A stretch of 64,000 nt of DNA from assembly GCF_900129845.1 (NCBI RefSeq), contig NZ_FQXB01000001.1:1488001-1552000 (forward strand), written 5' to 3'. Each line of letters starts with the position of its first letter. Within the stretch, counting starts at the first letter, position 1. The DNA comes from Cognatiyoonia sediminum. GTDB taxonomy: Bacteria; Pseudomonadota; Alphaproteobacteria; Rhodobacterales; Rhodobacteraceae. Positions 45,335 through 54,177 of the stretch are shown here, one piece after another. The notes below the pieces were generated by a model. The model saw only the letters and a program-made list of their open reading frames with translations. It was not told the origin of the DNA and did no database searches. A program made the position numbers and the translations under genes.

Positions 45335-46720
45335 ATGTTCAGATCAACCGTTTCCAAGTTGGTGCTTTGCGCCACGGCATCTTTGGCTCAAGCCGATGGC
45401 CACATCTTCACCGCCACAAACGAAGTAGAATTGCGCGAAGCGTTAGAAAATGCCGCCGCAGCCGACGCGCCTGTGATCGTTGTTGCTGGCAGCAACATTG
45501 ACGCAGCTGCTGGCTTTACCTTTGCAGGCACCGGCTCGCTCACTCTGATCGGCAACGGCCAGACCATCGCAACATCCGCTGACGAAGACGTCTTTGCCGC
45601 GACCGAAGGCGCAAACTTGACGATCAGCAATCTGACCTTCGAAGGCCCCAGCGGCTTCGATATCCAAAACCGCGGCGATGCAGATGGAACAGCCGGTAAA
45701 GGTATCTTTGTCGACGTCCGCGACGATCAAACCGGCGACGTCATTGTGGATCTGTTCAACGTCACCGTGCGCGGCGTTGCAAACCACGGCATCCACATCA
45801 TCGACTGCACGCTTGCAGATGAATGCGGCTCCGGCGGCGGCGGCGCGGGCGAAGGTTCTGATGCCAGCGTTCACGTCATCCTTAACAACGTCACCATTGA
45901 TGACGCGGGCAACGGCAAATTCGACGCCGACGGACTGCGCGTCGATGAGCGCGGCGCAGGCTCGATCCGTGTCGACATCACTGGCTCCACTTTCCAATTT
46001 GTTGGCGCAGACGGTGTTGAACTGGACGAAGGACAAGCCGGCGACGTGATTTCGAACGTCACCGACAGCACATTCGCCAATAATGGCAACTACTGTGACC
46101 CAGCGATTATGGAAGCGTTCCTTCCCGACCCAGACGAAGGCGAATTTGATGAAGGCGAATTTGCTGAAGCCGACGTACCGCCGGCTGTCGAAGGTTCCCC
46201 CGATGATCTTTGCATCGAACGCGAAGTTAACCTCTACGACGACGGATCAGTCGAAGAATTCGCCTTTGGTCTTGATCTTGATGACGGCTACGACATCGAC
46301 GAAGCAGGCGAAGGCTCCATCATTTCGGTCATGTTTGGCTCTTCCATCGTCGATAACCTCGATGAAGGCATCGACTTTGACGAAGAAGACGGCGGCAACA
46401 TCGATGTTGTGTTTATCGCGACCGATGCGAGCGGCAATACAGACGACGGCTATAAGTTCTCCGAAGAAGGCGACGGCGACACCATTGCTGTGGTGACAGC
46501 ATCTTCGGCACTTAACAACGGCGGCAAAGGGTTTGTCTTTGAAGAAGCCGATGAAGGCGATTTGGAGGCAAGCCTCATCGCAAGTGAAACCAAAAACAAC
46601 GACGATGGCGACGACACTGGCGTTGAAGCCGTTCAAGAAGGCGATGGCGACGGTGCATTGATGTTGATCGCCTCTGACATCGAAGATGGTGTCGACCTAG
46701 ACGGCGTCGACGACAAGTAA
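45335..46720 (+). CDS. Highly acidic exported protein with beta-helix repeats
   Basis: 461 residues from the ATG at 45335, which follows a GGGGGA ribosome binding site. Signal peptide ends near SLAQADG. Residues 60-260 show the irregular strand repeats of right-handed parallel beta-helix proteins (LTISNLTFEG; HVILNNVTIDDAGNG; DITGSTFQFVGADG). The C-terminal half is extremely rich in Asp and Glu, with repeating units of the type DEGIDFDEEDGGNIDVVFI and DDGYKFSEEGDGDTIAVV. Two Cys pairs may form disulfides. The acidity suggests calcium binding or life outside the cell. I know no function; it is not part of an obvious operon. Confidence 0.75.
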   Translation: MFRSTVSKLVLCATASLAQADGHIFTATNEVELREALENAAAADAPVIVVAGSNIDAAAGFTFAGTGSLTLIGNGQTIATSADEDVFAATEGANLTISNLTFEGPSGFDIQNRGDADGTAGKGIFVDVRDDQTGDVIVDLFNVTVRGVANHGIHIIDCTLADECGSGGGGAGEGSDASVHVILNNVTIDDAGNGKFDADGLRVDERGAGSIRVDITGSTFQFVGADGVELDEGQAGDVISNVTDSTFANNGNYCDPAIMEAFLPDPDEGEFDEGEFAEADVPPAVEGSPDDLCIEREVNLYDDGSVEEFAFGLDLDDGYDIDEAGEGSIISVMFGSSIVDNLDEGIDFDEEDGGNIDVVFIATDASGNTDDGYKFSEEGDGDTIAVVTASSALNNGGKGFVFEEADEGDLEASLIASETKNNDDGDDTGVEAVQEGDGDGALMLIASDIEDGVDLDGVDDK

Positions 46721-46728
46721 GCTAAGTT

Positions 46729-46756
46729 GAGGCCGAGGGTTCACACCTTCGGCCTC
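46729..46756 (+). terminator. Hairpin after the beta-helix gene
   Basis: GAGGCCGA and TCGGCCTC form an 8-bp stem about 10 bp after the stop codon. There is no T-run, so it is a weak or factor-dependent terminator at best. Confidence 0.45.
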
Positions 46757-46767
46757 CTTGCCCCTGC

Positions 46768-46796
46768 TTGACAAGAATTGAACATTTGTTCAATAA
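46768..46796 (+). promoter_or_regulatory. Promoter with embedded palindromic operator for the acyl-CoA synthetase
   Basis: TTGACA (46768-46773) and CAATAA (46791-46796) are 17 bp apart. Between and over them lies ATTGAACATTTGTTCAAT (46777-46794), a perfect 8-bp inverted repeat with a two-base spacer, typical of TetR-family fatty-acid regulators. A repressor bound there would block RNA polymerase. The regulator is not encoded nearby. Confidence 0.65.
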
Positions 46797-46817
46797 ATCG
46801 ATAGAGGGGGCCGAAGC

Positions 46818-48437
46818 ATGCTACGTCGATCAGATTCCTACACATCCCTACGTGCAGATTTTAGCTGGGACATACCCGAATTTTACAATGTCGGCGTCGA
46901 CGCCTGCGATAAATGGGCAGAGCAAACACCCGATGCATCCGCAATTGTCGACGTTAAATCCCACGGTGTCGAAACCTACAGCTTTTCAGCTCTCAAAGCG
47001 CTCTCGAACCAATACGCCAACGTCATTTCGACTCATGCGTCAACAGGCGACCGCATCGCCGTCTTGCTGCCGCAACAGGTGGAAACCGCAGCCGCGCACA
47101 TCGCGATCACCAAAATGGGATGTGTTGCCTTACCGTTGACAACGCTATTCGGCCCCGACGCCTTGCAACACCGCTTGGGCGACAGCGGTGCAACGGCGTT
47201 GATCACAAATTGTGAAACTGCTTCGAAGCTAACTGAGCACGCCGATGCGCTGCCCAACCTCAAAGCGATTTTCACAGTGGACGGCGCGACAAAAGGCACG
47301 CTCGACCTGACAGAGTTAGCAAAAAGCCAGTCAGATCGTTTCACCCCCGCCAAAACCAAATCCGACGACCCTGCATTTCTGATCTACACCTCAGGCACCA
47401 CCGGCAATCCAAAAGGCGCCCTGCATGCGCATCGTGTCCTGCTCGGCCATTTGCCCGGAGTAGAGATGAGCCATGATTTCCTACCGCAAAAGGACGATAA
47501 ATTCTGGACCCCTGCGGATTGGGCATGGATCGGCGGCCTGCTCGACGTTTTGTTCCCCGCACTCCACCATGGCCTACCCGTCGTCGCCCATCGCTTCCAG
47601 AAATTCACAGGGGACGCCGCCTTCGATTTCATCGAGACTCACGGCATTCGGAATGCGTTTATCCCGCCCACCGCACTGAAGATGATGCGTCAAGCGGCGA
47701 AGCAAAGACCGCTCAACATGCGGTCCGTTGGCAGCGGTGGAGAGACCTTGGGCAAAGAGTTGATCGAGTGGGGCGAGCGCATGCTTGGTACAACGATCAA
47801 TGAATTTTATGGCCAAACCGAATGCAACATGATCGTGTCCTCATGTAGCGCGATCGCTCCTGCGGAACCCGGCGTGATGGGCTTTGCCGTACCGGGGCAT
47901 GAGGTCGAAGTACTTTCTGGCGACAACACGCCCTGCCCTATTGGCACCATCGGAGCTATCGCCGTCAAAACGCCCGATCCGGTGATGTTTTTGGGATATT
48001 GGAATAACCCAACTGCCGCCGACCAGAAATTCGTCACCAATACGCACGGCAAATGGCTTCTGACCGGTGACACGGGGCTAAAAACAGAAAGCGGCCGTAT
48101 CCAATTCGTCGGCCGGGACGATGATGTCATCAACTCTGCCGGATACCGCATCGGGCCAGGTGAAATCGAAGATTGCTTGCTGACCCACCCCGCCGTGCAA
48201 CTGGCAGGCGTGGTCGGCGCACCTGACGACATGCGCGGCGAACGCGTGACCGCTTTTGTGACCTTGGCCGACGGTCAAACCGAGACGGAAGCGCTTGCCT
48301 TCGACATCCAAACGCATGTCAAATCGCGCCTTGCGGCCTATGAATACCCGCGCGAGATCCACTTCACTGACGACATGCCGATGACGACCACAGGCAAGAT
48401 TATCAGGGCCGAACTCCGCAAACGCGTGCGCAAATAA
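46818..48437 (+). CDS. Acyl-CoA synthetase, AMP-binding (medium-chain/acetyl type)
   Basis: 539 residues of the ANL superfamily. The P-loop-like motif is LIYTSGTTGNPKG, the adenylate-binding part TINEFYGQTECNM, the hinge LTGDTGLKTESGRIQFVGRD, and the catalytic lysine is in TTTGKIIRAELRKR. It makes an acyl-AMP then acyl-CoA from a carboxylic acid. It resembles the acetate/medium-chain branch, but chain length cannot be fixed. The promoter contains a TetR-type palindrome. Confidence 0.93.
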   Translation: MLRRSDSYTSLRADFSWDIPEFYNVGVDACDKWAEQTPDASAIVDVKSHGVETYSFSALKALSNQYANVISTHASTGDRIAVLLPQQVETAAAHIAITKMGCVALPLTTLFGPDALQHRLGDSGATALITNCETASKLTEHADALPNLKAIFTVDGATKGTLDLTELAKSQSDRFTPAKTKSDDPAFLIYTSGTTGNPKGALHAHRVLLGHLPGVEMSHDFLPQKDDKFWTPADWAWIGGLLDVLFPALHHGLPVVAHRFQKFTGDAAFDFIETHGIRNAFIPPTALKMMRQAAKQRPLNMRSVGSGGETLGKELIEWGERMLGTTINEFYGQTECNMIVSSCSAIAPAEPGVMGFAVPGHEVEVLSGDNTPCPIGTIGAIAVKTPDPVMFLGYWNNPTAADQKFVTNTHGKWLLTGDTGLKTESGRIQFVGRDDDVINSAGYRIGPGEIEDCLLTHPAVQLAGVVGAPDDMRGERVTAFVTLADGQTETEALAFDIQTHVKSRLAAYEYPREIHFTDDMPMTTTGKIIRAELRKRVRK

Positions 48438-48645
48438 CACAGATCACGCCATCGCCAAAAGAATCCTTGGCGCAAGCGCAACCGTAGGTTATCCCCGCAC
48501 CAGAAACCAACGATCCGAAAGGAAGTCCAATGACGCAAGGAATGTTTACCGCCACCCTCTGGTAAGCTGCGCATTGTGACGTGTCGCGGCGCTTGCCGGA
48601 CACATCTTCCCTACAAAACGATCTTTGATTTCTTGGAGCATCCCC

Positions 48646-48951
48646 ATGCATCCCCCGTTTACATTCCCCAACCATCCGGTTGGACCCACGCGCACCTCAC
48701 CCACGCCTGAAAAACGGGTGGTGCGACGGTCAAAACCCGAAGCCCTGCGCCTGATACCTGCCGCGCCGAGCGTGCCGCCTGTTCCGCTGGTCGTGCCAAC
48801 AGACAACTATCCCGCTCCGGCGGAAAATGCGGTCCAGCCAAAAGACCGTCTTCAAGTTGTCCCAATCCCGCGCAATACTCTGCGCGATCGGGTCGGGCGG
48901 TTCTTGATCCGCATCGGTCAACGCATGATCTTAGACAATCACCCGGGCTAA
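48646..48951 (+). CDS. Small proline-rich hypothetical protein
   Basis: 101 residues from an ATG at 48646 preceded by GGAG. The first two thirds are rich in proline and arginine and likely disordered (AAPSVPPVPLVVP). The last 25 residues may form an amphipathic helix (LRDRVGRFLIRIGQRMIL). I do not recognise a family. A GC-rich hairpin (CCCGGG/CCCGGG, 48943-48962) overlaps its end, just before the TraB/GumN gene. Confidence 0.5.
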   Translation: MHPPFTFPNHPVGPTRTSPTPEKRVVRRSKPEALRLIPAAPSVPPVPLVVPTDNYPAPAENAVQPKDRLQVVPIPRNTLRDRVGRFLIRIGQRMILDNHPG

Positions 48952-48981
48952 CCGGCCCGGGCCTTTCACAAAGGGCCTTTT

Positions 48982-49965
48982 ATGCGCATTCTGCTTACTT
49001 TGTTTTTCTGCCTCTGGTCCCCAAGCCTTGCGGCGCTGTGCACGGGTTCCAGCTTTATGGATCGGATCACAGAAGCAGAGCGTGCTCAAATCGCCGAGGC
49101 TGTTGCGGCAACGCCCTATGCCACCGGTCTGCATTGGACAGCGACGAAGGACGACAAAACGCTCCATTTGATAGGCACCATGCACATTGCCGACCCGCGC
49201 CTGCAATCGGTCTTTGATCGAACCGCGACATCGGTGGACGCGTCGGAACTTCTGCTGGTCGAAGCCACCGCCGAAAGCGAAGCAGAGATGCAAGCCGCCT
49301 TCGCCGCCAACCCTGATATGATCTTCATCACCGAAGGACCAACCCTGCCGGAATTGCTGGATGAAGAGACCTGGCAAACCCTCTCAGAAGCTGTCAGCGC
49401 CCGCATGGTCCCGCCTTTCCTCGCCGCAAAAATGCGGCCTTGGTACTTGTCGCTCACTCTGGCCATCCCGCCATGTGTCATCCCAGAGTTGACTGCCGGT
49501 GAACGCGGCCTTGATCACATGCTGATGACCTATGCCGACGAGATAGGCGTGCCAGTAGAGGCCATAGAAGACCCCATTGAAGTGATGCAAGCCCTTAGCG
49601 GCGGCACCTTTGAAGAACAGCTCGACGCCCTCCGGCTCAGCCTGCTCACACCGGAACTCCAGACGGAAATGTTCGTCGCCATGCTCAATTCCTACTTTTC
49701 GGAAGAGATCGCCGAGGTATGGGAAGCGTCGCGCTTGGCTGTGAACTATGTGTCTGAACTTTCGCCAGAAACCGCCGAAGCCCTGTTCGAAGAGGTAGAA
49801 GTCGCGCTTTTGAAAGAACGCAATCTAAATTGGATACCCGTCGTTGAGGCGGCATTTGAAGACAACACCACGGTGACACTTGCAGTCGGTGCCGCGCACC
49901 TGCCGGGGGAGTTCGGTGTGCTGACGTTGCTGGAAGACAAAGGCTGGGCGATTTCACGCAACTAG
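48982..49965 (+). CDS. TraB/GumN family protein
   Basis: 327 residues with a signal peptide (cleavage near SLAALC). LHLIGTMHIADPRLQ is the conserved GTMH motif, and TVTLAVGAAHLPGEFGVLTLL near the end holds the second conserved histidine. The fold is related to Tiki/TraB metalloproteases; the bacterial members are periplasmic and their substrates are unknown. Confidence 0.9.
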   Translation: MRILLTLFFCLWSPSLAALCTGSSFMDRITEAERAQIAEAVAATPYATGLHWTATKDDKTLHLIGTMHIADPRLQSVFDRTATSVDASELLLVEATAESEAEMQAAFAANPDMIFITEGPTLPELLDEETWQTLSEAVSARMVPPFLAAKMRPWYLSLTLAIPPCVIPELTAGERGLDHMLMTYADEIGVPVEAIEDPIEVMQALSGGTFEEQLDALRLSLLTPELQTEMFVAMLNSYFSEEIAEVWEASRLAVNYVSELSPETAEALFEEVEVALLKERNLNWIPVVEAAFEDNTTVTLAVGAAHLPGEFGVLTLLEDKGWAISRN

Positions 49966-50029
49966 CCCCTGAAATAAAACTCCGACCTAGTTCTCTTGGC
50001 TCCGGATCGCCTGCGATCCGGGGCAGAAT

Positions 50030-50692
50030 TCAAACATCCGCCCAATCTTCCAACCCTTTGCGCCCCTTCGCAGTAAGCCCATAGATCCCGCGATCCACCC
50101 GTTCGAACCACCCATAGGGATTGCCCGCCATGATCCGCGTTGCCTCTGGCACCTCGGTCCATTCCTTCACGACGCTGCCTTTAGATGGCCCATGCACCGC
50201 GAGAAACCGCGCGCACTTCAGCGCGTCCTGCCGATAGCCCGTCACAATCCCATGCCGTGTCGCTCCACCCGCATTCGGGTCACCCTCTAACCGAGCAAAC
50301 GCACGCAGCAGTTTCGACTGTTTCTTCTTTGACTTTCGAGGACGATAGGGTTCCGGATCCGCATGAACCTCCACATGCCCGTCGCGCAAACGCACGGTCA
50401 TAACGCCCAGCCCCACACGCCGCGCGAGCTTAACGTTGTCCTTCAACGCCCGATCCGCCGCCTTGGATGCGCCCTTAGGCACCGCCACATAGACCAAATC
50501 CGTCATTGCCAACCGGTCGATGCCTTGATGAAACAAGGCGAGCGAAAACCCTTTCTTCAGTTCCACCACAACAGGGTCTTCATCACCGCGCACTGCCATC
50601 ACATCAACAGCCCCCACCTCTCCCTTTACCTCATACCCCTGACGCGTCAGATAGGCTTTGATGGGCGGATATAGGTCAGCTTCGCGGGTCAT
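50030..50692 (-). CDS. DUF2161 protein, putative PD-(D/E)XK nuclease fold
   Basis: 220 residues. The N-terminal half has an endonuclease-like core: GAVDVMAVRGDEDPVVVELKKG supplies the Asp and the E-x-K of PD-(D/E)XK enzymes. A basic stretch (RPRKSKKKQSKLLRAFARLEGD) links to a C-terminal winged-helix-like part (VDRGIYGLTAKGRKGL). The family is widespread in Rhodobacteraceae with no known role; DNA binding is likely. Confidence 0.85.
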   Translation of the reverse strand: MTREADLYPPIKAYLTRQGYEVKGEVGAVDVMAVRGDEDPVVVELKKGFSLALFHQGIDRLAMTDLVYVAVPKGASKAADRALKDNVKLARRVGLGVMTVRLRDGHVEVHADPEPYRPRKSKKKQSKLLRAFARLEGDPNAGGATRHGIVTGYRQDALKCARFLAVHGPSKGSVVKEWTEVPEATRIMAGNPYGWFERVDRGIYGLTAKGRKGLEDWADV

Positions 50693-50701
50693 ACGGCGAC
50701 A

Positions 50702-50935
50702 CTACGACGAACAACCCCAAAGGGGAATCCCCGACGACATAAGCCGTCGGGGTCGAAACTGCCGCCCTCCCAATCGGCCGGGCATGCGCATCGGCCGACC
50801 TAACGGCTTAGCGTTTTGTCGCTGAACGAAACCTTGACGGTTCTGCAATTGTTTTAGCTCAGGGCGCCGGCGCAGCGTATCTTGGGACAAAGGTGGTTTA
50901 GCCGCCTTGCGCGGCTTTGGTGTTTTACGGGGCAT
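50702..50935 (-). CDS. Small very basic protein
   Basis: 77 residues with a good ribosome binding site (GAGGT, six bases before the ATG). The sequence is rich in Arg, Lys, Pro and Gln (KTPKPRKAAKPPLSQDTLRR) and likely disordered, perhaps nucleic-acid binding. It is nine bases upstream of DUF2161 and probably co-transcribed. It could also be a chance frame; no family is recognised. Confidence 0.45.
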   Translation of the reverse strand: MPRKTPKPRKAAKPPLSQDTLRRRPELKQLQNRQGFVQRQNAKPLGRPMRMPGRLGGRQFRPRRLMSSGIPLWGCSS

Positions 50936-50995
50936 GATTTACCTCACTTCAATGATCGTCAGAAAAATATGAAACGCAATTGCGTTAAGCTGACA

Positions 50996-51077
50996 TGTCC
51001 ATTGCTGGGGCCCTCCTGATCAGTGTGTACGAAAAAGCGATGTCTTAGGTACGTTTGTCCACTGTCAGAGCCCTCCT
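50996..51077 (+). repeat. Two imperfect 22-bp direct repeats
   Basis: TGTCCATTGCTGGGGCCCTC (50996-51015, continuing CT) and TGTCCACTGTCAGAGCCCTC (51056-51075, continuing CT) are exactly 60 bp apart, about 17 of 22 positions shared. They fill much of the 265-bp gap between the basic protein and the pyrophosphatase and could be regulatory or a duplication scar. Confidence 0.45.
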
Positions 51078-51200
51078 CTTTGAGATGGCCCCTGCATAAA
51101 AAAGCACCACCACTCTGTCAACAAAACAAGGGGGTGACAGCCCCCGACCGCCCGCCTATAAGGCGCGCAAAATCTCCCTGTATTCGAAAGATCGCCCGCT

Positions 51201-52118
51201 ATGACAACCCTCGTTTTTGGCCACAAAGCCCCCGACACAGACAGCCTCGGCTCCGCCCTGATTTGGGACTGGTTCCTCAACCACACTGGCACGGACGCCA
51301 AAGCCGTCCTACTCGGCGATCCAAACACCGAAGCCGCATTCGTCGCGAAACGCTGGGGATTTGACCAGCCAGAAATCATCGCAGATGTGGCCGACGATCA
51401 GCCTTGCGTCATCGTCGACACCAACAACCCTGCCGAATTGCCCGCCAACATCAACAACGCCGACGTGCAGGCCATCATCGATCACCACAAGCTGGTCGGC
51501 GGATTGGAAACCAAAGGTCCAATCGACATCACCATTCGCCCGCTCGCCTGTACGGCCACGATTATGTACCACCTGATGGGCGAACATGCGGCGCACATGC
51601 CTGAAGGCATCAAAGGGCTGGTTTTGTCCTGCATCCTCTCGGATACGCTGGAGTTCCGTTCCCCAACCACGACAGAGATCGATCAGAATTTGGCGATCCA
51701 ATTGGCAAGCGAACTGGACATCGACCTGAAAGCCTACGCCTCTGAAATGTTCGAAGCGAAATCCGACGTCTCCGCTTTCTCGGACGCTGAACTCCTGCGT
51801 ATGGACAGCAAAGAATACGCCGTTGGCGACACGAAATTCCGTGTCTCTGTGCTGGAAACCACAGCGCCGAAAATCGTTCTGGACCGCAAAGACAGCCTGA
51901 TGGCCACGATGACAGATGTCGCCGCCGAAGATGGCGTCGATCAGGTGCTGCTCTTCGTTGTCGACATCCTCGCCGAGGAAGCCACCATGCTGATCCCGAA
52001 CGAGCTGTCCAAAACTGTTGCTGAAAAGAGCTTTGATGCCACCGTATCAGGCGACACCGTTGTTCTGCCCGGCGTGATGAGCCGCAAGAAACAGATCATC
52101 CCGAACCTCGCCGTCTAA
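51201..52118 (+). CDS. ppaC: Manganese-dependent inorganic pyrophosphatase (family II)
   Basis: 305 residues of the DHH superfamily. FGHKAPDTDS supplies three metal ligands, IIDHHK the DHH motif, and SRKKQIIP near the C-terminus binds pyrophosphate. The usual DHNE motif reads DTNN here; the ligand Asp stays, and I recall this as usual in this group. It hydrolyses pyrophosphate to drive biosynthesis. Its end overlaps the convergent isomerase gene by four bases. Confidence 0.94.
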   Translation: MTTLVFGHKAPDTDSLGSALIWDWFLNHTGTDAKAVLLGDPNTEAAFVAKRWGFDQPEIIADVADDQPCVIVDTNNPAELPANINNADVQAIIDHHKLVGGLETKGPIDITIRPLACTATIMYHLMGEHAAHMPEGIKGLVLSCILSDTLEFRSPTTTEIDQNLAIQLASELDIDLKAYASEMFEAKSDVSAFSDAELLRMDSKEYAVGDTKFRVSVLETTAPKIVLDRKDSLMATMTDVAAEDGVDQVLLFVVDILAEEATMLIPNELSKTVAEKSFDATVSGDTVVLPGVMSRKKQIIPNLAV

Positions 52119-52753
52119 TCGACCGGCGGGTTTGTCCAATTGGGTGGCGCGAACGGCTGTTTGACCGCCCGTTCCACCAACTCCAACCGATCTTGGCCAT
52201 AAAACGGATCGCCAACGACCACATAGGTCGGCGATCCGAAGACGGCGTTCTTGATGGCCCAAGAGATATTGGCCTCGATCGCATCCAGCACGTCCGCAGA
52301 TTGCGCAGCCTCCACCAGAGCGTCGCCATCTGACCCAACCCGCGCGGCGATATCCTTAAGCGCGCTGACATCCGACAAATCCACATCGTCCTCCCAATGC
52401 GCCTCTAACATCGCATGGGCCAAGGCATCGACCTCCGCGCCCGTCGGACCCGCAGCCGTCAGCATTCCGGTCGCCACGCGATAATCCGCATCGTGATAGG
52501 TCGGGCGATAGTTGATGATCGGCACCTCTCGAAATTCAGCCCACCGTTCAATATCGCGGCCAAAGAAGTAGTCCACATGCGCCTGCGTCCGCGCCGCAAA
52601 GGGAAGGCTACCTTGCGCCTCCACCACCGGTGAGAGCAACACGGGTCGGTGGACCAAAGTCACATCATTGGCTGCGCAAATCTCCGCCAATTTACGCGAC
52701 CCCAGATAGGCATAGGCCGAATGGGCGGAATAGACGTAATCAAGTGTGACCAC
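52115..52753 (-). CDS. 2-Hydroxychromene-2-carboxylate isomerase family protein (DsbA-like)
   Basis: 212 residues. LDYVYSAHSAYAYLGSRKL near the start and the late VFGSPTYVVVGDPFYGQDRLEL are signatures of the kappa-class GST/HCCA isomerase family. These are thioredoxin-fold enzymes that use glutathione. The real substrate is often unrelated to naphthalene breakdown. A diverged paralogue lies at 58968-59567. Confidence 0.88.
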   Translation of the reverse strand: MVTLDYVYSAHSAYAYLGSRKLAEICAANDVTLVHRPVLLSPVVEAQGSLPFAARTQAHVDYFFGRDIERWAEFREVPIINYRPTYHDADYRVATGMLTAAGPTGAEVDALAHAMLEAHWEDDVDLSDVSALKDIAARVGSDGDALVEAAQSADVLDAIEANISWAIKNAVFGSPTYVVVGDPFYGQDRLELVERAVKQPFAPPNWTNPPVD

Positions 52754-52862
52754 GGCCGAACCCTTTCAAGTTTTGCGCATGGTCTCGCAATAGTCTTCGG
52801 AAATCAAACGGGACGGCGGGCGGGGCGTCTTGGCCAAAGGCCAGAAGCGACGCTCGCGTCCC

Positions 52863-53894
52863 TCAATGCATCATCATCACGTCTTCATAGGTCTCGCCAT
52901 CCTCAAAGCCGTAATCCGCATGTTCCTGATCCACCGCCAAGCTGGCCATCAGCGTTTCCCCATCTACCTCCTCAACCGCAGCTTTTTTGACTAAACCCTC
53001 AGCGATCCCTTCCCCTTCAGGATCGCCCAATGTCACCATGCTCTGAAAGTAATTCGCCACATCCGCCTGCGGCACATCCAACGCCGGCCACTGCGGCCAG
53101 TCGAATGTGTCATTCATAAAGGGTTGTGTCTGATCATGGCTCAGAACCGTCAGATGGTTCAGATCATGCGCAATCGCCACATCTTTGCCTGAGGCATCTT
53201 CAAAGTCACGCCATCCATGCACACGGCCATGCATCCATCCCCCATAGTGCGGTTCCATTTTCAGGGTGTTTACGAATTCATTCACCAACCCGTTCTCTTC
53301 GAGATAGCGGTCGAACCCCTCCAAACCATAGGCCTCCACCATAACAAGGACCTCGCCAACTTCCACCTCACGCGCAGCGAGCTGAATGTCTGCCAATATC
53401 TGAGGATCGAACGCATCATCGGCGATCCATCCGACTTTCGCACCCTGCATACTGTAGTACAGTCCAACGCCAGGGATATCGTCTCCGTAGGCTTCCTCGT
53501 TATTCGTCAAACCTTGATCGAAAGCCCATTCTCCCACTTCTTCTAATGAAACGGGTTTGAGGCCCAGAAAGTCACGAAGCCCGTTATAAGCAACTTGTGC
53601 TTCCGTCGTAATCGGAGTCCGCCCGCCCTCTAAGGACTCAACATGCGTATGGCTGCTGGTTCCATGATGCGTACCGAATTCCGTTATGTCGACATATGCT
53701 GCATCCGAACCTCCATGAGACCCGTGATCTTGTTTCGATCCATCATCGTCCTCGCCTTCGGTGTCTTCATCGATCGACACAGATGTTGGGATTGCATCCC
53801 CTTCCGCTGAACCACTCTCCTTGTCTGACGACGAGCCACCGCCCATAGCGAAGATCGCACCCAAAAGACCGATCAGTATCATTAGGGGATTCAT
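52863..53894 (-). CDS. Unrecognised membrane-anchored or exported protein
   Basis: 343 residues from the ATG at 53894; an earlier ATG at 53918 would add eight residues. An N-terminal hydrophobic helix (MILIGLLGAIFAMGGG) is followed by an acidic Ser/Asp/His linker (DEDTEGEDDDGSKQDHGSHG). The globular part has many Trp and His residues, with GVGLYYSMQGAKVGWIADDA, HYGGWMHGRVHGW and AIAHDLNHLTVLSHDQTQPF standing out. I recognise no domain. It stands alone, and the gap upstream to the HAD gene holds a tandem repeat. Confidence 0.7.
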   Translation of the reverse strand: MNPLMILIGLLGAIFAMGGGSSSDKESGSAEGDAIPTSVSIDEDTEGEDDDGSKQDHGSHGGSDAAYVDITEFGTHHGTSSHTHVESLEGGRTPITTEAQVAYNGLRDFLGLKPVSLEEVGEWAFDQGLTNNEEAYGDDIPGVGLYYSMQGAKVGWIADDAFDPQILADIQLAAREVEVGEVLVMVEAYGLEGFDRYLEENGLVNEFVNTLKMEPHYGGWMHGRVHGWRDFEDASGKDVAIAHDLNHLTVLSHDQTQPFMNDTFDWPQWPALDVPQADVANYFQSMVTLGDPEGEGIAEGLVKKAAVEEVDGETLMASLAVDQEHADYGFEDGETYEDVMMMH

Positions 53895-54119
53895 AGCACC
53901 CTCCCTGAGTTGCATCACTTTTTAACGACCAAACCAAAGAACCAACCGCCGTGCATAGCCTCCTGCCACTGATTCATGAAGACCGGCTCAAACTTGCCGC
54001 GGAAGGTCAATCCAAAGGCAAAAAAGCGCCGCTGAGGAAACCGCGGGAGTCCACCTTTTCGACAGCACCACCTTGCCCCTGTCACAGGACCGACATATGC
54101 CATTGCGTACATACAGCTT

Positions 54120-54148
54120 GTGTACGCCCTGTGTACGCTCGGTGTACC
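54120..54148 (+). repeat. Three GTGTAC repeats at 11-bp spacing before the HAD gene
   Basis: GTGTACG, GTGTACG and GTGTACC begin at 54120, 54131 and 54142, one helical turn apart, and a GCGTAC lies just upstream. They end about 30 bp before the HAD start codon. This pattern suggests a protein binding several sites on one DNA face. Confidence 0.6.
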
Positions 54149-54177
54149 TGAAAAACATAGAGATTAGAGCTTGCCCC

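Noticed and set aside
54120-54148. GTGTAC repeats as a CRISPR array or replication iteron
   Set aside because: Only three 7-bp units with 4-bp spacers, no cas genes, no replication gene nearby. A regulatory site is more likely.
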